NCBI GenBank assembly: GCA_034766995.1
Contig: CM068313.1
Coordinates: 30,765,825-30,829,824 of the forward strand
DNA from: Acanthacorydalis orientalis
Lineage: Eukaryota > Arthropoda > Insecta > Megaloptera > Corydalidae
Reading direction: 5' to 3'
Length of the DNA: 64,000 nt
Shown here: piece by piece, positions 45,074 through 60,566 of the stretch
Layout: each line of letters begins with the position of its first letter
How positions within the stretch are numbered: position 1 is the stretch's first letter
Translations under genes and position numbers: made by a program
Notes under the pieces: model-generated
Database searches by the model: none
What the model saw: only the letters and a program-made list of their open reading frames with translations
Told to the model about the DNA's origin: nothing

Positions 45074-46327
45074 CTTATTTCTGATAAATGTTTTCAAAAT
45101 GAATTAAACATCTTTAACAAGTTTAAACATTTTTAACAAGTGATTTACCAAAAAGAATATGTTAACAGTATTTCAATATGAATATATAAATATTCATAAA
45201 TAGTTTAAGAATATAAAAAAGACGTTAAAATTGTTAGATAGTTGTATTATATCACAAAATAAATATTAAAAAAATACTGAATTATTAAAGAAATATTTCA
45301 AAAACTATTTAAAATTAAATTTTATTTCATATAAACAAGTTATATAAGGATAGAAAACTATGCAATGCACGCGAAACATAACAGTAAAGAATTAGAAGAA
45401 TGTATCCAATGAAGGTAAAGAAATTATTACTAAGGGGATGAAGCTCAGTTGGTAAAGCTCTCGCTTTCATACGAGGAACAAGAAGATCAATACTGTGTGT
45501 ATAACAGAATCGTATCTAAGTGTCTGCGTAAGATGAAGGATCAAAATTAGACCATAAGAATACAAAATAATTTTGTATATATATATATAAACATTTTCTT
45601 AAAAGAACAATAAATTTATATTATAATTGAAGCTAAGCCATTAATGTTTTGAAACAAAAATTGAAAATAATAAAAAAATGTCATAATCAAACAAACTTCT
45701 AACTGAAAGAATTAGTTGGGTTTTACTCTCATTAGATATTTTGAATATTTATAAAGGAATATTATAAAATTCTTAAAAATATATGTGATATTTATAATAG
45801 CCACGGATTATTTCTTCATACACTTAAAAAACAATATTTCATTTTGTAACAAATAACGAAATTATAACAAAAAAGAATAATAATCTTAAAAAGCATTTCA
45901 TACAATAATTGTGCACAGCTTTAATAATTTATTAAATTTCACAGTTTCATATTTTCATTAGACAAAAGCTAACGAGAAATATGAAGCAATAAATCTCATT
46001 TAAAAGTGTCATTAAGCATATTCGTTAACATCTGACAGTAAATACAAACTTTTCAGTGAAATTTCGAAGGCAATTAAAAGCTGGAAGGAAAGCGTAGAAA
46101 ATATTTTTTCACTGTATAATGTTTCATAAATAATGACTAGGAAGTTTTTTTTTACGTACAAAGAAAATTGCACATAAATGTTTAGTATTCAACTGTGTAT
46201 ACCTTATTTACGTACGTTGGGTACGTATACTTTTTTTACACACAGTTTTTAAATTAACTCATTATTAGTTCAAATGTTTTAAAATACAAATAAAACAATA
46301 CAATGAATATAAATAAAATCTTTTATT

Positions 46328-46418
<91 letters not shown>

Positions 46419-47762
46419 GGGAGGGGTATGTGGATGTAAATACTCAACATGTTTTCCCAATAAGCTGTTGAATGTTAAATTTTTGTACAATATAAAAATT
46501 CAAAATTTTATTATGCTTTATTTGAATCAATTATTCAAAATTATATATAAAATCAAATCAATTTCATTGAAAATTATTTTCGATAATTAAAGATTCAAGA
46601 ATAAGAAAGAAATCTATTTAATGAAATTTTTATGTACTGAAACGTTTTTTTTATAAATATATTACGCTTAATTTATTTTTATTAAGCACTTTGTACATTA
46701 TTTATTCTTAAAATAATCAGAATTGCATATAGTTTTCATTTAAATATAGTTTTCTCAATGCTTGTCTATTTCTGAACATTGTTTTATTCAAAATTTCATT
46801 AAACATAAAATTAACAATCAAAATAAAGTTGTTATTACACGTAATTATTTTAAAAAAATAAATCTTTATAGAACAGAATAAAAAATCATTAATCATGTTA
46901 TTAATTTTGCTCACTTTTTAATATTTATTAGGAGAAACATTACATTCCAAAATAAATGCAATTGAAATAAAATAATAAGAATTACAATTTTTTATTAAAT
47001 ACAAATTTGATATAAACATGATAACACTAATGCATTTAAAGATTAACAAATATGTATAAAACTTTATGTAATTAAAAAAATTATCTGATGAGACGAAATT
47101 AATTAAAATAATAAAATTAACTAGCCGTGCAAAAAACAAATCTTCATGCTAACTTGATTACTATCATGCTACTAAATCTTGTAAAATCATAAATATATGT
47201 TATAAGTGATGATATTTAATTTAAATATCGTTTCCACGAACTCTTAATTAAATAGGATTATTATATACGGCTTCAGTAACATTTTTTTCTGTTTAATTAA
47301 ATACTAATCTGTTAAGAAAATTGCTAATGATATACCAAATCTTTTTATTTTGCGGTTTATATATATATATATATATATATATAGTTCTTAAACGACAATA
47401 AATCAAATTTAAGTATTATCTATATTTGAGAGTTGACACAAACATATAAATTGATATAATTTCACTGTCTGCACTTGTGTCAGTCAAATTCATTGCTCTA
47501 ATCACGAGATATTTACAACTGAGTGCATGCGAAGCAATCATACATAATGATTTCATTTCCTTATTAAATCCAGTTCCGCGCATCCACATCCTTCACTGAT
47601 GCCACGCGAGGTATATATCCACTAATTGAAATAGCATCGATGTGCCTTTCTATATTGATAGAAACTGACAGACAGGTGATTACTTAAACGCAGACGAAAA
47701 ATAATCATTTGATAGATTTCAATTAACCAGATGTATATTTATGTAAGCGATACGCTGCCCGA

Positions 47763-47832
<70 letters not shown>

Positions 47833-49291
47833 TATGAAGATATATGATTTTATTTCAATTCAAGAGTTTTTTAAAGACAACTGAGAATTACTGGAATAAG
47901 ATATACATACTCATATAATTTGAACGTTAAAAATATATGTTTGTGTATGTAAATACTTTTCTTATATATTATTTGATACCTTTTTTTATACAAACAACTA
48001 ATACATCACAACAAAATGTTAATCGCTCTAAGAAAATATAAATTAATCTATTGTAAAAGAAGGAAATACTTGTATTTTCATGTTTTTTTGGCAAAAAACA
48101 AGTCTATAGCAAAAAAATTTAATTAATAAAGGTACTCTTTCGTAAATCAATATATCATAATAATAATAATTGGAAATCATAATGAAGGGAAAATATTAAG
48201 CAACATGTAAATAGGAACAAGATGCAAAATTAACACTCATTTTGTTTTTAAATTTTTGTTATATATTGTACTCAAGTTAACTTAATAAAATTACAAAGAT
48301 GTGTATTCTTCGCCACATAATATTAAACATTCATAATATCAACAGAAAATTTAATTCATAAAAAATATCTACCAAATTCTTATAATGTATGTATTTCTTA
48401 AACAAAATATAACAAAACAATATAAACAAAATAAATGATAACTATAGTAATTTATAAATGATTCAGACCTAAAATATGATATAATAATTAATATTTATAA
48501 GTTAATTTTTATTAATAGTGAAAAAATTCACGGTTGTTTCTAAAATTTAAGAAAAAATTTCAAAATTCTAAATTGAAAACGATATTTACATTGTTTAAAT
48601 GAATAAATTAAATATTATGAATTATAAAATACATATAAAGTTTATAACATGGAGAATTTGTAATTAAAAATTTCAAAAACCTATAGTAACTTTCATATTT
48701 TACATACATACATATGCATATATATATACACACACACACACATATATATATATATATTGTATGTGTATGTAATAGTAAACAAATAAATATATTTACTGTT
48801 AGAACTTAAATTAGCAGTGAATGTACTTCCTGATTTGAAATAAATATTCTTCACATGTGACAATTATAAATCAAAACGGTATTTAATATGTAATTCACGT
48901 TTAATTATGAGTTAACATTACTAATATTAAACAGAAATCTAATATTAAGATTTCTCTGTGATTTAATTATTTTTTATTCAATTTCTCGCAGATGTTTAAT
49001 AAGGTCTTCGTTTTGTAACAAAAATTTTATATTACTAAAATGTTTATATTAATTTACAAAATTCACCATTATAGTTTATGATATTGTAGCTAAGATACAG
49101 ATTTTTTGTACTTTGATACTCTGACGATAATGAAATCTCTAAATGCATATTAGTATTTTGAAAATAACCAATAATTAATTAATAAATGCTGGTTAAATAT
49201 ATGTTGCTTGAAAACTAAAAATTAATTTGTGGCAGTTATAAAATTGTTAAATTCTATTTTCACTCCACGAACCATAAAAAAATCATCAGTT

Positions 49292-49347
<56 letters not shown>

Positions 49348-50195
49348 CGATAATTAATTATTGATAATTTTTGAGTGCGCATTTTGATGGTGATGATATC
49401 ATCTTCAGAGCATCAAAGTACAAAAGCCTATTAATTGATAATTTGATTTTTAATTACAGAGAAAGAAATTACAAAATATTTTATATAAATTTTGCACTGA
49501 TTTAAAAAGTATACGTATGAAAGAAAAAATTAATAATCAAGATTATATTACTGTTATTCACAAAAAAAAAAAAAAGCTAAGACGTTCTTTTATCTTTCCA
49601 TAAGATTGTATTGGTTTTTTATGTAATAAATTATCTTCATAAAAAACTATATGTTCACTCTAATTTATGAGAAATTTATTAAGTATGTATTCTAGTAACA
49701 GTTTATAATGAAGCAGTCTCTAAGATACAAAAAATTAAGTGTAAAAAGTATATTCAACATCTAACCAATTTAATAAAACATTGTAGCACTGCTTTACATT
49801 CCTATTAAATGGATGCACTTTGGTGAAATATTTTATTACATATGTTACACAAGTTCACATTTCCCCTATTTCGATAAAGCAGTCGACATGACAAGTATAG
49901 CCACATGTTTATATATCACTAGTACCGCTCTATATTCAACATGCACTTATTTATGCCAAGGAAGTACGCCCAGAAAACAGTTTGCTTTGAAAAGACACAA
50001 ACACTCTGAGAAAATTAGAGTTAGGAAACATCTGTTGTCAGGCCGATGATGATAATGGAAATGTGTCTTCGGGGAATAGATTTTAATGTACGGCAAAGTG
50101 AAAATTTAATTTGTCTTTTTAATGGAAAACTAAACGTGATTTTCAAAGTAATATATATTTTCAATTAATTTTATAAAATCAAAGAACGTATATGG

Positions 50196-50232
<37 letters not shown>

Positions 50233-53200
50233 TTGACAAATATAAAAATAAAATATATACAACTTTCCTGTCAGTCAAATTTAAAAATATATTGATTTAT
50301 CGTTTACATTCATACAAGAAATACGTGAATTTGTGCATAGAGAACTTTTCTGCACGTGTGATTTTTTTCTATTACAAATAAAATTGTGATGGATCTTCTT
50401 AAAATTAATTACTGAATTGATGTACCAAAAATACAAATTTTACTTGAACTAACAACGTAGGAACCCTCTTTCGACCAATTAATTTCGTATCACAAGTACT
50501 TTTTCTTTTTTTAATTTAAAAGCTTACAGCATAATTTTCTTTCCATTTAAGAAACAATCGATTTAACGTAAATTTTAGGCTGTATTCACTTATATAACAT
50601 AAAAAAAATTATCACAATTATTTCATTAGTTGCATTACATATATTACAATATTAAACTCTTACTTTCACTTATAAAATTAATTTTTATTTTAGTGACAGA
50701 ATTTGAACCATTTTTTAAAAAAACTGACTAAACATTCCATATAATATGTGAGTACTACATATATCTTCATGTGTGTATGTATGTTTATATATATATATAT
50801 ATATATATATAAATACATACATATATGTATATATATATGTGTGTGTGTGTGTGTTTTTATATAGGGTAACAAATAAAAAAGATCTTTTTAAAAGATATAA
50901 AATATGTTCATACTGAATTGAAAACATATGTGCAACAAGTACCAACATATTTTATATTAAATTAGATTTATGTTTTGAAAATGATATAAAGGTTCCGTTT
51001 TTATATTTTAATAAATTTAAAGAAAACAGTAAACATATAGTATGAATATTTGAGAGAAACTAAAGAAATAATCTACATATATACAGAAAAAATTAAGACC
51101 AGAATATTAAAAGTACTTTATATGTAATTAAAGAAACTGATACATATATATATATATCTTATAATATCTATACGTACGTCATATATTCACATATTAAATA
51201 TTTATCAATTTCATACACGTCAATATAAAAAGGTAAACTCTTCAAGATGTGAGATATCAAAATAATTTCCGTACAATATAAATAACATCGTTTGAAACAC
51301 GCAATCACGCAACAAGAAAATTTATTTACAAGATGAAAAGAGCATTCGTATTATCAGAACTTTACCGCGTAACGGAAGAACAGCGAATACATGTTTATTA
51401 TAAAAGAATAGACCACACAAAATTTTGTTTCGTAACGGGACAAGTACGTTGCCGGTATAACATAAGATTGCGATAATAAAAAGATGCAACGCTTCATCGT
51501 CGTGGGCGGGTGGTTGAACATTGAAGAGATGTACAGTTGGTGCGAGGGTTGAAAAACTTGTTATGAAACATCACCCATTTAAACAGTTTGAGTGAGTGTT
51601 TAGTGCTTGTCATCTACTTGTCTGTCATCTGTTTAGTCACTAAACGGATACTAAGTTGTAATTGATATTTTTATAAATCCAAATATTGACTCTTGAGTAT
51701 ATTTGTCAACTCGCTTATTTGTTTTTTACAATTCAACAATAATTAATATCGACATCAGTCTACATTTTTCTATAGAAAAAATCATAAAATTAAAGAAGAA
51801 TTATAAGAGATATTTTATCATAAAATTTGTGAATTTAAATAGTCTATTAATTAATAACAAAAATTATAACAGAAATCTACAAAATAAATAACTTAATGAA
51901 TAACAAGAAAATATGAAAAGATTTGAGTTGGTATGAAAACAAATAGAAAACAATTTGATGTATAAAAACAGACTAAAGAGTAGAAATGTAAATTAGTGGC
52001 GTATATGGAAAAATGATAACTTAATGAATGAACAAGAGAAATTCTTAAAATACAAAAAATTTCAAGAAAGATCAATAAACAAGTGAACAAATAATATCAA
52101 AAAAATTATTAAAATTTATTTAATTAAAGGCACCGTTTGGAAAAAATGAAAATATTTAGGATTAATCACTAACACTTCATTAATTTTTATCAATGATAAA
52201 AATATAATCACCTTAGAAAATATTTTGTATTAGAAATATCGACTATCCTTAATATTTTGATAATAACATTCTAAAAACAAGTACATATAAGATTCTTTTC
52301 AAAAGAAGTATCCTCGTCCAAGTATAGCGATAAACATTAGGTTTCTGAATAAATTCAAAATCATTTACTTAAGGAATTAAGTTTTATTTTTTAAAGTTTT
52401 TAAGTGTGTTAAAATAAAAAAAAAATGTCATTAACGCAACAATTTTTTTTGAAAAATAATAGAACTGTTAATACAAAAGTAATCTTAATAAAATAAGAAT
52501 ATATCGAGATATAAGAGATCTGGAATATATTTAATCTGAAGTTTAATTTTTTTTTTAGAATACAGAAACTCTTTTATGAATGATTCGATGCACTTCATTG
52601 TCGCTTTTTTATTTGACAGATATATCTCACGGACAAATACCAGAAGTACAATCATAATCTAAATTACCAATCGAAACATTTAGTTAGTCTTCTTACAAAC
52701 GTTATGTTTGTTTTATATCTTTTCTAGCTCATTAAATGTAAACGACGGTAAATCAAGTTACGCGTTTAGTAGAAGTTAAACGTTTCAAACGTTTGACACA
52801 TTGGCATGTGATATACGTTCGTTCAAAACGTTTCAATTCTATTACGGTGTTAAAAATCAAAGAGACCGTTTTTTATGGGCTTTTTATTTGAGAAAATTAT
52901 TTCATATATTTTTTTTGTAATAAAGTATAGATGTAAATTGTGAACAAAAATGTAGTACACTTTAAAGATACATTAAAACGTTTGTAATGAAATGTTATCG
53001 TTTTCAATATCAGTATTTTATGTTGTATTTTGTTTGAAAATAAAATAAATCGTTGGAGTAAAATGATATTTATTTTATAAAAAGACATTTATGATTTGTT
53101 TAAGAACGAATTAAAAATATTATAGATTTTAATGTATACTAGTATTTTTTTATAAGTTGATAAACTATAATAAAATTATTATTCGTAATTTAGTATTCAA

Positions 53201-53569
53201 AACTTTAATGTTCGTATATATATTTCGTTCGTAGAGGAATGAATACAATTTAACTATAAATCTATTCATTGTACTGATAAAAAAATAAAAATTTGAAAAT
53301 TAATCACAGAAAAGATCATTTTAGTCGATTACAAATAAAAAAATGTATATAAGTCAAAAACAGTTATTTTTTGTGTAAATTTTTATTATTTGAGACTGAA
53401 AATAATTCAGACAAAATAGTGAAATGAGGTAATTGATTTATGTCGTTAAAATAGTTTTACAGTAAATACACATTTTTTTTTAATAATAAGTACCTTTTTC
53501 ACATTCAGATATTTTAATAATATAATCATTAATATTTCACAACTCTTTTATATGGCTTTTATTACAAAT

Positions 53570-53614
<45 letters not shown>

Positions 53615-54035
53615 TAGATAGATAGATAGATAGGTAGATAATGTATGTAATGATAAAATTCAATATGATTTTTCAATCAAATTCTAACATAAATCTAATC
53701 GAGTTTCCTTCAATATTTTCAGACAGTTGTGTAATATCTGAAAAATCATTGGGTATATTAGTTAAACAACCGTGAAGGAAAATGCTTTAGTATTATGAAT
53801 TTGACTTGATATTTTCTTTTGATTAATCGTTAGATCGCTGAAATCCATTAGGGTGTAAAAAAACGAACGAGAAAAATGAGGGGTGGGATATTTACCATAA
53901 AAAAACAACGCTTTGGGGACTTGCATGTATTACTACTAATAATTTCTTTACTGTTGTTTGCATGCGGTTAAAGTATAGATGTGAGTACGACGATATGGTT
54001 ATGATAAGTATTTAAATCTTATTTCAAAACATATA

Positions 54036-54085
<50 letters not shown>

Positions 54086-56241
54086 CTTATATGTATATAC
54101 GAGTATAACCATACGTAAAAATAAAACATATTGCATTATTCAATCTATACCATGACAAATGAATTTAAATATTTTAACGTTTCAAAAACTATAATATTAT
54201 AAATTCAACAATTGACGATCGTAGAATTTCTATTTATTTCAACAGAAAATAAATCATTTAAGAACAATGAAACTTATCCAATTCTTAGATACATGTATGA
54301 TTGTAGTTACCAAACATTTCATTTTTGGCATAATGTTCTTTATAATGAAATAATTAATTTCTATAATTTTAATGTTTTAATTTCAATTCCAGTGCCTTTG
54401 TATACAAAAAAAACTCACTAGTTCTTTTTAGATAAAAAAGACAAACACATACTGTTATCATATGTGCTCAAAATTTCATTTTTATTATATGATTTAATGC
54501 GACGATAAAACATTCCAGTTCCTTATACGAATGCATCTAAAAAATGTTTCTCGAATATTAGAATACTGTATGATTTAAATGATGAATATTTATAATATAT
54601 ATATATATATAATAACTCCTATAAATATAAGAAAAGTAATTACAATGTTTACATTTATCAATTATTAAAAAATAGAATAAACTTCTACTAGTAGGTATGT
54701 TTATACATACACACACACACACATATATATATATATAAAGATATAACAATTAATTAGATGCCTTTCTGATAGAAAATTGATGTTTATTTATGACAAAATG
54801 AAATAAATTTTAATTCTCAAAATATTCCTCATTACTTTTTATAACTTTGCTCCATCTATTGAGTAACAAACGATTTTCTTGTCGAAAAAAAGGTGTCAGC
54901 TTTCAGTCGATGAAGTCGTCAATGCTTTTTCGAACTTTTTCCACTGTTTTAAAATGTGTATCAACCAGGTGATTCTGGAAAAGTATTTACAATTTTCATT
55001 TAATTATTATGCACAAATTTAATATAAAGTATAATTATTATTTTTTACAGCACAGAGTTTAAATAAAACAACGTAGTTTAATTACTCATGCCTTATGTGA
55101 AAAAAATAATCAAACTAAAGCTGCGTCATGCATTTTAATTTTGATACCCACACAGATTAATTGTAACCAAACCTACACATTTTTTAAACTGACATTTTAT
55201 CTTGAGAACAATAATTACATAAAAAACCAACTTGTTATAACAACCAACTGTTAATAACAGTTGAACTTAAATAATTAGTATTATAATAAAATTACTAATC
55301 AATGCAAATTTATACGTAAACTTAAACCAGATAAATATTTGTTATTACTTCATAAAATTTATAAATTGTTTCTTAAATTTATTTTTTTAAACTATTTTTT
55401 GTTAACATTCTTTTATCAATTCAATCCACTCTAAAATATAAAATGTTATTAATTCATAAAACTTAATTTATCTCTTTTACATTTAGCGCAATTTTTTTAA
55501 ACCACGCAAGATTATAATTTATTGTTACCCTCATACCATACTTTTTTATCCTGCACATGCTGGAAAACAATTCGAAATTGGAACGTGCTTCCTGTTTTAG
55601 CAAGTAAAACATTACTGGGATGTATACAGTTGTCTGGGCACGGCAATCCCTTTAAACGTTCACTGAGTGATTTATAAAACCAATAAATATATGTGCGTAC
55701 ATAAAAACAATATTTGTTTTCACACTATGGATGTATTTATTGAATTTCGAGGTTGAAAGCATTTAAATAGACTTTACGATTGGACCATTTTTTTCGATTT
55801 CATTCTATAACATTTTAAAATTTATAATATACTAAGGACTTTATTCAATATTTTATCATACATGTTTTGTAATTAACTGTTCTTAAATAAATCGTCATAG
55901 TGTATATATATATATATATATATGATCTTTTTAATTAGTTTTGTTCAAATGTAAGCGTTTCAATACTTATAATTGAAAAACTAATGCGAAAATTAACTAG
56001 TTTCAATTACTTCTTCATTTTGTTGTTTTTAATTAATACTTTGAGGCGTTTTGGGCGTGTACGCCACATTTAGTTTACAGTGATTTAAAATATACGTTTC
56101 TTACTAATAAATTATTTTCTTTGCTGAATCGTAAATATAATAGTATATATCTATTATTACTATTTTTATTAAGATAATTTATTAGATTATTTTCCTATTA
56201 ATTATTTACGCTTCAGTGTGTGTGTTCATACAATAGTAAGA

Positions 56242-56295
<54 letters not shown>

Positions 56296-56632
56296 CTACA
56301 TGTATGTATGAACATAATGCTTAATAAAAAATAAAAAAAACATTTATTACCGCTTATTTTCTTATTGAAATTAAACAACTGCAATACATTTATATTTCAG
56401 TAATCTATAATAATAAAACAATCTACATCGTAAACTAAACAATTAATTATAATTAACAAAAACTCAACTAATAAAGCAGTTTCCCTCCTCATGTGAACCT
56501 CGTTAAATTAGTTCAATTTCCGAAACGTAACCACACTTTCAATCCTTAGGAAACCCAACTAGATTAACTGAAAATGAAATTAATATACAATTTACATTTT
56601 ATAATATTCGTTCTACACAAACATTTCATGAT

Positions 56633-56666
<34 letters not shown>

Positions 56667-56696
56667 TACATATATACATATATACATATATACATA

Positions 56697-56776
<80 letters not shown>

Positions 56777-58359
56777 TAATACCAATAATTATTATTACAC
56801 AATGATTAATATTCTTAAATTATAATTTTAAAAATTTTATTTTTTTAAAAAAAATATATATTCAGACATGAAATTAGATAATAAAATAGAATGTTTCAAT
56901 GACTAAAATTCATTTAATTTTATATACCACAAATGAAACAAATACGATATTTTTTGTATCCTCGCTCTTTAATTCTTTATCTATTACTTGTAAATTAATA
57001 CTTGTAATAATCAAAACTGTATTGTTAATCTTAACTCATGATTGGACAAAATGGATTAGATTTAGCATTAACATTATCGAATTCTACCTATAACTTTTGG
57101 AAAAAGAATTAATTTCTAGTTATAATTTGTAAAAAAGAAACTATAACTTATTTAATATAAAATGTTTAAATGGCAAATGAAAGTAATTAACATATTTAAA
57201 ATCTAAATACATATAAGAAAACTTTATTTTATACCAGTAATATAATAAACAATTTTTAAAAGAAAAATTTCTGTTGTATTTTATTTTTATAAAATGGTTA
57301 GAATTTCTTAACCCACATTACATATACTGAGAAAATTAAAACCATACATATCTGTTTATATTCATATAATTATAAGATAAGATGCAATGAAACAGATTCA
57401 CTGAACAGTTAAAAAAAGTTTGCATAAAATCAAGAAAACCGCAAATTCAATATCAACAGACAGCTGTGTAATTTGAAACACCCTTGGTCGTCTAGCTTTA
57501 CAAAAAAAAATATTTAAGCATACGATAATAAAACAGGATTTAAAATTTACCATGAACAAGGCTGTAACACAAACATTATTATATCAATAATATATTATTT
57601 TATGTATATTAAAAAAAAGCATTATAACTCGCTAGCTGTAGCAATAACATTTAATAAATATAAATATGAAATGATACTATTTTTCTATTATTTATATATA
57701 TTTATTTTAAACATGACCATAATTATATAAAAGAATATAAAGTAATTTAAAGGTGCATAGGTACACACACACATGAGTTTTATTCTCTTAATATTGTTAC
57801 TATTTGTTTAGGATTAACAAAAAATAAACTTATTGATTTTGTAATTTGTGTTTTTTTTTTTCGTTTTCGAAAAAACAGTCCTATTTTTTATAAGAAATGA
57901 TGAATATAGTAGTATATATTTTGAACTGATTATATAATAATCAGCTTAATTGATATTTAGCTACAACCTCATCACTATACTTAATATATTACTTGAAAAT
58001 AACACAATTATTTATTTAAATACTGATGAAAAATGAACCAAAACAATGTTAACAAAAAAATAGCAATGATTTTACAGACGATAATTTACTAGAGCGGTTG
58101 TAATAAACGTAATCAGTTAATATAAAATATAGTGAACGTAATAGGTCTCTTGTCAAAGTGTCTCTTTATGTCACTAACAAAATAATTACATAATAGATCG
58201 CACAGTTAGTACAGGAAGATCCCCATGACAGACAATATAATATTCTATTTATAAAACAAGGTGCATAGCAACATGCATGTAAATATTTTATTCTTAAGTA
58301 AAACTAATCTAATATATAAAGATTTTAAATTGATAAAAATTAATTAATTTTCATTACAT

Positions 58360-58425
<66 letters not shown>

Positions 58426-60420
58426 GCATGGTGACATTACTTTGTACTCGTATAAGGGACCTAATATTTAAGTGCTCTTCATATTCTTGTTCAAGCACTA
58501 CCATGAGGTGTAGTGTTGGTTTAGGTTGCGTTGTTAGTCCATATAATATAGTGTTAATTTGTCTCTGCTCGCTGGTAGATTATTAATCATGTGGTTTTGC
58601 CTATCTACTGTATCTAAATGATAAAAGGTATGTTAAAATCGCTATAAAATTTTCATTCAATTTTCGTGAGTATATTCTTAGTCTAAAAGTCTGCAGCAGA
58701 CTTTTTCTCTTAAATTTACAGTATCTGAATTGTATGAAAATGTAGAGTACGAAATAAGATATAAATGTTTATTCACTTTTTTTAAATATTTTACTTCAAA
58801 ATGTTACTTTTGAAATCATTGCATGTTAAAAATATTTCCTTCCTCAGTCAAAACCTTTAAAAATAAATTAAAGAAAATTATCAGTAATTATCGGACATGT
58901 TCTATATTAGAATTACTCCCATTTGATATTGTCACTAATGCAATTATATTCTCAATTATTGTTATATATACAAGTATGCATGTGTACAGAGTTCTGTAGA
59001 AAATGAAATAGAATTTTGTCTCTGTAATATTTAATTTTATAAGTTATAGCTTCATTATTTTTATAATGTTCGATATTTTATGCCTAGAATATATCTAAAA
59101 AATAAGAAGGTAATTTATATACACTTTTAGACGATTATTATTATTATATACTTGTATTTATTAGATGTACAAATTAATTTAGTGCCTTTTTTTATAGAAA
59201 ATGAATGTTTACGGAAAATGGAATAGATTTCAATCCTCAAAATATCCCCCATTATTTTATATAACTTTGCTCCATCTGTCGGGTAACTGACGAATCGTTA
59301 ATCGAAAAAAGATGGTAGCTTGTGTCGATGAAGTCGTAATGCATTTTTGGACCTTTTTCACTGTTTAGCATTTTTTCATGTTTTATACGTCACACCTTGC
59401 CCCAAAGCTTAGCAAATCATTTCCGCGGTTTCGGAAGCATTGTTTTCCAACTGGAATGTAAAAAGTATGCAAAACCTAACATGCTGCTTTTCGAACCAGA
59501 TCATGTTCACTACTGTTTTGTGAGGACCTATGCCAATTCTACCTAAGTTTACGATCTATGCCAATTATTTGGTCAAGATATATAGTATTTTTAAATGTTA
59601 AGTTAGGCACTTCAAAATCCTAAAACGACGAGAAAAGATTTTATTTAAAACACAGTTATGATTTAACACAACAGTATTGATTCAATTTAAAGGCACAGAA
59701 TTAATTTTTACAACTAAATTATTGTTGTTTTTGTAAGGACACAGAATATCACCTCTGTAATTTTATTAATATTTTTAATTTACAAAATTTTATGACATCA
59801 GCCATTTTACTCATCTTTTTTCATTTTAGTTAATTATATATGTATTAAATTCAAATATTTAATAAAAAAAAAACTAAAAAGATGCCAATTGACAAACATG
59901 TTCACAGATAATAAAACAATTTGTTTTTATTTATAAATCGTATTAAATATTAAGATGTACCTTTAAGTTACTTTTCGTATATATCTTATTTATATTAATA
60001 TACCAATTACAATTTTAATAATTTAAAAAAAAACTCAGTTTCGATATAATTTATAAATGCGTGTGTAAATTACATATGTATAGTTTTTTTAACAATTTTC
60101 ATTTCCGTAACAAAAATCGAACAAAAAAAATTATAAACTGTGTATTATTAAATCATCACAAATAAATCTGAAACTGGTTTCACATACAACAAAGAGTCAT
60201 TAACCCCTATGCCCGCGGGTAGTTTCAAAGTTGTTGCTTCACTATAAAAAAAATCATAATATAAATTCGTAGGCACAATTTAAATCACTCAGTAGAAAAA
60301 TTTTTTATCCGTACATGATCTTCATTCATCAAAATAAATTAAAAAGAGACAATATTATATCTGCAATGTATCTAAGTACATGCATACATACATATACGTA
60401 GAGACATAGTATATATATAC

Positions 60421-60451
<31 letters not shown>

Positions 60452-60471
60452 CATATATATATATACACATA

Positions 60472-60521
<50 letters not shown>

Positions 60522-60524
60522 TTC

Positions 60525-60566
<42 letters not shown>

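Noticed and set aside
49813..50049. 78-codon plus-strand ORF with a true ATG and a basic C-terminus
   Set aside because: No domain recognised, no conserved neighbour, and it lies in an intron of the opposite strand. Insufficient support for a gene.
53700..57500. Possible repeated word CAGACAG(T/C)TGTGTAAT at about 53721 and 57458
   Set aside because: Similarity covers only about 20 bases with unrelated flanks. Not enough to call a repeat family.
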